Part shown: positions 26,901 through 35,900 of the stretch, in pieces | How the letters are laid out: the number at the start of each line of letters is the position of its first letter | Position numbering within the stretch: position 1 is the first letter of the stretch | NCBI RefSeq assembly: GCF_009870125.1 | Contig: NC_046679.1 | Span: 19,096,001-19,160,000, forward strand | DNA length: 64,000 nt | Direction: 5' to 3' | Source: Drosophila pseudoobscura | Lineage: Eukaryota; Arthropoda; Insecta; Diptera; Drosophilidae | The notes under the pieces: model-generated | The model's input: only the letters and a program-made list of their open reading frames with translations | What the model was told of the DNA's origin: nothing | Database searches by the model: none | Program-made: the position numbers and the translations under genes

Positions 26901-29900
26901 GTGGTTACACGGATAAGAAATGAGGATAACTTAATTGATTGTTTCCTCGATAAAATATAAGCTATACGATATTTATACTAGAGCCTTGAAGGAATCTACA
27001 GTATTATTTAAATAAGAGGCAAGTTATATAAAATGTGAGTGCAAGTGTGATCCCTTGCCCTTGTTCGCTAATATTAGCTTATTCGGGTGTTTTCATGTAT
27101 GAATGTTTTGACAGTCACCCAAAGCTGATATCTCATCAACTCGTCTAATGATGGTGATATACAAGAATAGATATACTTTGTGGAGTAAAAAACACTTACT
27201 TGCGTCTTCCTGTTATATAAATTTACACCAATTAACTATCTATCCAACAGTCTGTACAAAAACTGTACGTACATATTTGCAGACCGAACTAAAATTTTCA
27301 AATTAGACTAATATGCAATAGAGGTTAATCAAAACAAAGAAACATGTCGCCCAAAAGCATTCTGTCGGTGGTCCCGCGGAGTTGCCTTTAACAGCACCTT
27401 CTGACTCCGCTCTAGCCGTTATTTGTCGCAAGTAAAGCCCGGCCGGCGGCCGTTGCCAATGCCGTTGACAACGTTGATGCCGATGCTGATTCAGATGCTG
27501 GTGTTGGTACTGTTTTATTCTATAAATTCCATACATGGATACATAACCTATTTACTAGAGCCAATAACTCTTACCGACCACGACAGTAAAAAAGGAAGCT
27601 TAAATTATGGCGGCACCTGATGGTCGCCGAAAATGTGCCCGTTAATTCGTGGCTTGGATTCGACTAGTTATCGATCGCCTATCGCGGTCAAACTATCGTC
27701 CGACGACACATTCCAATCCTAAATATTACCACTAACCATACTGTATGGTTAGTGATATAACGGTGGAAATAGTTTTTTGTATGTAATTTAGTTATCTTTT
27801 CTTTTTCAATTCGTTCAACACTGTATTCTAAAATGGACATTTTAAAACTTGTTTGTTTGCTTCATTGTGTGAAAATAATTTAATAAACCATTTAAAAACA
27901 TAATAATAATAATACAATATTTTAATACTCACAATTGATTGTTCTAAGGCAAATACATAATGATTGAAGAATTTATGCAATTTTTCATTTGTATAGTTAA
28001 TGCAAAGTTGCTCAAATGAGTTGTGAATAAAATTTTCAAATCCAAATATGTCGAGAACACCTAGAAACTGAGCTCCATCTTTTCCAGGATTTGTGCAGCT
28101 ATTTATTTTAATAACAAGCCATGTGAAGGTTCTGGAGTACAATGCTTTGGCCATCGCATGCCGATTTTCTATAGCCTAAAACGAGACATACAAAATATAA
28201 GAAAATATATATATATATACATAAAATATGTAAATTCTGATCTTAATTATTACTTAAAAAATAGCTTTTGATCAAATTTGGATGGCCTTGTTGAAATTTT
28301 AAAAAGATTTATTTTTCGAGAGTATTTATACCAGGTTCTCATTGTGCGTTTCCGACCTAATAAAGTACATATATACGAGGCGTGTTCGTAAAATAAGTTC
28401 CATGAATTTTTCACATAAAAAAACTGGTTTAATAGCAGAAATACTTTTAATTTTTCTATGCACTTCGGCATTCGATGCACCCACTTCTTTAAACCAGAAT
28501 CATAGAACTCTGCCGCCTGTCCGTGTAGAATTTTCAGTCAAAATCTTTTCAATTCTGGTTTTGCTATGTTTTGTTTTATTTATTTATGTCTTTCTTTGTC
28601 GTTGGTGCATTGATGTGGCGATGCGAAACTTGAATATTTGGTACAGATAATTGGTAATTGGTTTAAATCGTAGAAAAATGATTTCATTTATGTCTGTTCA
28701 GAACGTTAACCAAGATTTATACAATGTTATAAAGCTTTTATAAGCTCTTAGAAAAGTGCATACTAATACAAAAAATATTAGAAAATAGTAAAAAGCTAAG
28801 AGAAATCACAACGCAACGTGTTTTAACCGATCGTTTAAATGGCATAAAGATGATGAAAAAGAAGAACTAGGTTCCAGACTATTGTATAGAAACAGGTTGA
28901 AATAGTCACATCGACTTTGCATGTTAAACTGGTTAGTAATGTGTATTTATATGCTTTATTGGGTCAGATGTGCTTTCTTATGTGCGTTGCAAACATCAAT
29001 GGTACAATTCTCTTGAAACATTTCAGGTTTAAAATCATTTCTATATTATATTGAGGATGATACTTACCTCTTGCATTTTTAGGGGTATTTCAGTAATATT
29101 TCCTCTAACATTTATTTGGCGCATAAGGAGAACCTTTTTGAGATCATTGGGCTTCAGTCCCAAAAGTTTTGATATATTAGAGATAATTTCTTGATCCGAA
29201 TTTGAAAAATCACATCCCTCACCATCAATGTCCATGAAATCAATATTGCCTAACCATAATATCGAACTTAAAACTTTGAACACTCCATCTATTATGCTTT
29301 GGGGAATTTGTAAAACTGTAAACGCCATTGTCAGAGCATCAAACTTTGCTGATTCAAGATTTACATCTATTGCCAATGTGTCCGAAGTGTTTAGATACTT
29401 ATAGAATTCTGGCGGTCTTAAATTGAGTGCTTGTGCCATTTCCATATTTTTCAGCCCCTGAGCAACTAATTGATACATAACATGATAATTCCGTTCTCCT
29501 TCACTTTGAAATGTTATCCGAGATTGTTCAAGCAGATAATCCTGAATAATGCAGCCTTTTATGCAATTCGAATCATCAAAACACACTTGCATAAATTTTC
29601 CAAAGCGGGAACTGTTGTCATTTCGTATCGTCTTAGCATTTCCTAAAATAAAAAAGCATCATTAAAGAAAATATTGAATATTCAAGCAGGCTCTAGTTTT
29701 TATTTTCGATAAATGTTTTGCATTATTTTCTTCTTCTTCTTTACGAACAATTTTTTTGCTATCCCAACCTAAGATTTGAATCTAACATAATTGTTCTGGG
29801 CAACAACACTTATCGTTTACGTGCTAACAGCTCACACAGCCAGATTAGGTTAGGTTAGCCAGATATACATAGGTGTGTCAATTTATACACCGAACATGTC

Positions 29901-32900
29901 GCAAACGAACTTTTCTCTGGATTGTCTGCCAGGGTATTCGGCTCTGGCGTGCGGCTACCGCCGCGTAATCATGCATGTGTTAGTTTAACACATAAAATAT
30001 GTTCCCACAAAAATATGTGATAGTACGTTTTGTTTTGTGTGGTTTTTGGTTCCAGCTTATTTTAATGTATGGGTGCACATGTATTGTTACATTTTGCATG
30101 GATAGGTTTTAGAACTTCTAACGAATAGTAGGATATTGATTCGTACGCTGGAAAAACAAAAAGATGACATAAATATTTGTCATATAAATGATCAGAGTCT
30201 GTATGGTAAGATTCATGAGTTCCGATATATGTTTAAACAATCGAATGTTGATGTAGTTTGTGTTTCGGAAACGTGGTTCATGCCGCATCTACATCTGTAT
30301 GTGATAATATCATTTTGTGTACCGGATTTGATCTATACCGATCTGATCGGGAAAGGAATGGTGGGGGTGTTACTATAAGTACATAAACAAGAAACTCAGA
30401 TGCAAATTAATATGCAAACACTCTCCAGAAAGTGCAATAGAGTACCTTTCTATAAAATTATCGGCCTATAACAGTTCTCTTAAATTACCATTGGGCTGTC
30501 TGTACAGACCACTTCGCAATACAATCTACCACCAAGTAATTGACGCAATTTCAGTCCTATCTGTAAGCTATTCTGACGTAATTATAATCGGGGATCTAAA
30601 CAGCAATATACTGAAGGAACCACATATGGCGTCAGCTTTCTTTTCTCCCACGCAACTCTGCCACTGCTTCCCAGGATCCACATAAGATGCCGCTGTCTTT
30701 TTCTTCTGCAGCCCTGATACCTATCGGCTCTCTCCAAAACCGCCCATAACACCACACTACCGTTTCCAGGATTACTCCGCCGAAACAGGAGTGCAAAGCA
30801 AGGCGGGCTTTTTCTTTTAAGGGGCCCCAAACGTAGGCCTTCGCCTGAGATTGAGAGTCTCTGGATTAAATTGCTCAACACGAAATTCCGCTTATATATC
30901 TCCTGACCCGGTGAATACCTAATTTCTCGAGCTTTTCGATTATACCTGTTCTTCGTTCTATTGTAGGCTTCATGAGAGTTTCCTCGGACCTCATCTCGAC
31001 CTATTTCCATCTTATCACTCCTCGCCAAGGGTGACATTTGTGCATCATTTAGGGCGCCCAGTCTGCCTACCAATTTATAATATCGGCCGCTAGTAAACAT
31101 GTGCTGCCCAAACCACACAAAGTATGGCGACGTCCCGATGCCCGTGTGTATGGCACTCCTAACCACACACTGGATCTCCGTCCGCTTCTCGTCCCAGCAC
31201 GTGTGATCCTCACTAACGTACGTCAGTACTTTCTGGTTTACTCGTTCGGCCGCGTTCACCTGCGGTGCATAGTTCCCCGACTTCAGGTGCGTTATGCTTC
31301 TTCTATCCAGGAATTGAGAGAATTCAGCTGACACAAATTGTTTTCCATTATCGGTATGTACTGTTTCAGGCACGCCAAACTGCGCGAAGACCTCGGCGTG
31401 CAAGAATCGGATCACGGCCGAAGACGTCGCCTTAGGCAAAGCCTTCAACCAGACATATCTGGACATGTGATCGAGGACTATCAGTATGACTGCATTGCCA
31501 CTTCGAGTCCTCGGATATGGACCCAGGAAATCCAGGTACAGTTTTTGAATCGGCCTCTCGGCTATGGTTTTGGCCCCCATGAGTGGACGGTGAACCTGTG
31601 TTGAATGTTTTGTTTCTTTGCAGGTGTCACAATCAGCCACATATGTCTTCACCTGCACGGTCATCCGGGGCCAATAATAGAACTGTCGCAGCCGTCCCAG
31701 TGTCCTCGCGATCCCTCCATGCATTGCCATATCGCTGTCGTGAGCCTGTTGGATCAGTGTGCTCGTCAGGGCTTCTGGGATCCATAGCTTCCACGAAAAC
31801 TCCTCTAATTCCGGCCGGCCAAACTGTGTGCGCTTAAACAGCAGTCCTTCCTCCACCTTCAGGTATGGGAACTCATCCTCATCGCTCTGGACCGACTCGA
31901 TTTTTCTTCGGTATTCTTCATACTCGAAGGCTGTGGTGTCGAACTCCAGGAAGTCGATAGCGTCAACGTCAAAAGGACGTGACAGCATATCGGCGACGAT
32001 ATTGTCCTTTCCTTTGCGGAGCTCGATTTCGAAGTCATAAGCCTGGAGAGCCAACGACCAACTGGCTAGCCTCCCATCCAGTGCTTTGAATCGCATGAGC
32101 CACTGCAAACTTGCGTGATCTGTTATCACCGTGAATGGCATCAGTTCTACGTACGCACGGAACTTCTCTATGGCTCTTACCGCCGCCAGACAATCCTTCT
32201 CTGGTACGCTATAGTCGAGCTGTGCCCCTTTTAGCTTTGCCGAAAAGAATGCGATCGGGTGCTCTGCTCCTTTATCATCCCTCTGGAAGAGAACTGCTCC
32301 GATCCCCACGTGGCTCGCATCACACTGGATAAAGAAGTGCTTCTTAAAGTCCGGGTGATGTAGCACGGGGGCGCTGGTAAGTGCTTTTTTGAGCTCATTG
32401 AACGACTTTCCTGCCTCCTCTGTCAGCTTAAATTGCCCTTTTCCTTTCAGACAGTCCGTCGGAGGAGCCGAGAGTGCCGAGAAAATTCGTATAAATCGCC
32501 GGTTCCAGCCAAAAAAAAAAAAAAAAAAAACCAAAAATCTCCGGATTTGTTTCACGTTCCTTGGCATTGGTATTTGGGTGATCGCATGTACTTTCTCCGG
32601 ATCTGTCCTAAGTGCGCCGTCGCCTACGATGTACCCTAAATACTTTAAATATTTATAGCCGAATTTCGATTTTTTTCTTCCAATTGTTAGGTTTGCCTCC
32701 TTGAGACACTTGGCCACTTCCTCTAACAGCTGTATATGCTCCTCAAACGTCCGTGAAATAACTAGTAGATCGTCCAAGTATACAAAGACATGGCTTCGGA
32801 GTCGTTGTGCAATTACTCGATCCATCAACCGACACAGCCATTGGGCTGCATTGCACAACCCGAAGGGCATTGATTTAAATTGATAGAGTGGTCTGTCCGG

Positions 32901-35900
32901 AACCGTGTATGCTGTGTACGTCCGACTTTCAGGCTCCAGCTCTGCCAAAATGCGTGCTTTAAATCGATGCTGCTGATGTACACAGTATCCTCTACGCGGG
33001 TCAGGATTGACTCGATGCTCTGCAGCGGGTAAGCATCTTTCACGGTTAATTTGTTTAGTTTCCGCGCATCCAGACACAATCGGTTTTTTTCCGGCTTCCG
33101 TACCACCGTCACGCGGTTGCTCCACGCGATCTCGCCGGTATTGATGACTACGAGACGCAACATTTCGTCCACTTTGGTAAACAACAGCTCTTGCACCGCG
33201 GGAGATACCGGGTAGAATCGCTCCTTTACGGGTACGGCTACCTCGATTAATTGAATTTAGTGCCTTTCGAGCGTCGTTCTTCCCAAACCATGTGTGTCGA
33301 ATGCCCTGAAGCTGTTCTTCACCTGGTCCAGACGTGTCTGCTGCGTGTGGGTCAACTCGTGCGGTTCCGTTGATGTACTCCTAGTCAGCACCTCAGCATC
33401 AATTTCGGCTAATTTCTTGTGTCGTTCTAGGCCTACTATATGCGGAGCCAGACAAAACTTCCGACAGAAATCGACCCCTAGGACAGCGGTTGTTTCAGCG
33501 AGGGACACAGGATCAACTCCAACTTCTTTGCAATCCTCGATGTATTTGATCGGACCATGCGACCAATTTTGTCTGCACATGGAACGAGTTGGAGGTCCTT
33601 CGACGACTGTTTATGAGCGAGAAGCATCGTGCAGACGTTCAAATTATTGCATCAACAACGGCTTCGATTGGCGATTCATAACGCCTCGCTCGCCTTATTT
33701 CGGACTATTATGGGAGGTTGCAGTGAAGACGGCCAAACAGCATTTTTATCACTCCGTGGGATCGCCACTCTTCGGCTGCTGACATTGGTCTGCCAAATCC
33801 AAGCAGTAATAATTCTCGTCTTCTTACCTCAATTTCAGAAAACCCTGAATATCTTGGCGGTGCTCTCCTTTCAAAAAACGCAAGATTTTCCATTTCAAAA
33901 CGGAGAGATTTTCCTAGCCAAAACTAAATGTTAACGACAATTTAGCTTGTGCCTTCTTTATATAACAGAGGGTTTTATGCGCGCAATACACTACCGTGTG
34001 CACTTAAAAGCCCTAAATTATGCGTTTAACAGTGAGAAAACATTGGCATCCACAATTTAGAAGATACGAGAACTATAGAGAATGACATTATATACCAACA
34101 TGCCACCTGTACCTATAGCTGCTTTTCGAACCTTCCTGCAAGTGCATCGCTCCTGTCCTTTGCCTGGGTTTTGTTGCTTCCATGGCTCTGGGAAGACTCT
34201 TGCACGAAGGCCCACGATGGTGTAGATTCACAGCGGTGTCGGGGATAGTGTATGTTGCTGGCGCAATTTCCAGAATTTCACGTGCCGTTATGTCGTTCTC
34301 TCCGATGTGCTGGTTGGTGTACTGGATAAGCCGCTGCTTTTAATTTGTTGGCGATCTGACGATCTGTAGCACTGCCATTTAGGTCTCAATCGTCGCTTTT
34401 CCAGAACAAGTTATTGAATTTGCAGATTAGTTCTGATTGGGTTCGTATATACAGACATTCCATGTGGTGTTGAGATTTTGTTGCTGCAAGATTCCAGTGT
34501 GTCAACAGTGACGCCCTGTGAGACTATAAGGATGCCCTGGGAATTGAACAGGATTGAGTAGAACAGGCGAGTAATCGAATGATATCTCCGAACGTGGTTT
34601 GGTTTTTCTTGGATTGCACAGGATATTCTTTGTCACTACAATGTCTATCAAAATTAAAGCTTTTTGGAGTTTCTATGATTTCTCTTTGAAACTCTACTCA
34701 TATTGCGCGAGCTATTCGTGGCACTTATTTTATTCTTATTACCTTGTATACATACAAATAGTTATATTAACTTTTTTTGTGTAACATACATTGTATGTAG
34801 ACATTTCTTGGAGCGCATACGAAACACGTTCAATCACTAGCTAAAGGAAGGAAGCTTTCCGACATCAATAGCCGAGTCTATATCTATCAGTTCATATATA
34901 GTACAAAACTAAGCACAATTGTATACATATGTACATATCGGACGACCATATAGTAGTTTTAAAAGACTCGGTCCATTAAACTAAGCCTTTACTTACCAAA
35001 TGATTCAAGAATAGTATTGGCTTCCAATATTTGCTGTTGAACCCAAGAGGAAACGTTCGAAGTAATTGCACATAGATATTGCAATATAAATTTTGTGGTC
35101 TCAGTTTTTCCAGCCCCTGATTCTCCAGATATCACACAGGACTGCAAATAAAAGAACAAGTTACATAATTAGTATATTAAACAAAAATTAAAAATAAAAC
35201 ACATTGTATAGACATTTGACATCCTTCTAGAATTATATTATTACACCTAAGCTAACCATCTGAATCTTACCTTAAATTTGGGACATGAAAATAAATGGAT
35301 ATAAAAACATTCATGCAGACTCCGGTTTTCACGGCAAAATGCCATTTTATATAAAGTCTTGATTTAAAGTTTTTTAGACTGGATAATTCTTTGGTAAACC
35401 AAAGGGGGCTTTCCAGATCTAATCAGGTAGCCTACTCGACCGATCCAATACAGTTGGCCTTTATCTAGCGACACTTCGAAAGTGGGATGGTAGGTGTCTT
35501 CAGGTATAGTGAGCGGAAAGGCTGTTATGTTCTTGACTGCAAATTGAAAAATATTTTGGCTCATTAACGCGAAATGCCTTGTTGATTACCGATTACTATT
35601 TAATTTTCTCATCCAATTTCTCTTTTCTCATCTCTTAGAGACTTTTCTTACTTAGATCAATGACTTATCATATTAACCACCATTCAGAGCTGGTTCATAT
35701 GTTCAACAAATAACAAAAAAATTACTGCTTTGTACCAAAGTGTTAACTTTTCGGGCAATCGTTCCAATACACTATACGCATTTTACTGTATGCAATAAAA
35801 AGTTTGGTCTTTATAGAAACAAGTAAACGGACGGAGAGATAAACAAGACTAAATCATAATGCCTGCAAGAGTAAGCGAAACTTTAAAATCAAATCTATAT

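Noticed and set aside
31101..32658. Series of plus-strand frames of 60-93 codons
   Set aside because: Antisense shadows of the gypsy RT-RNase H-integrase frame.
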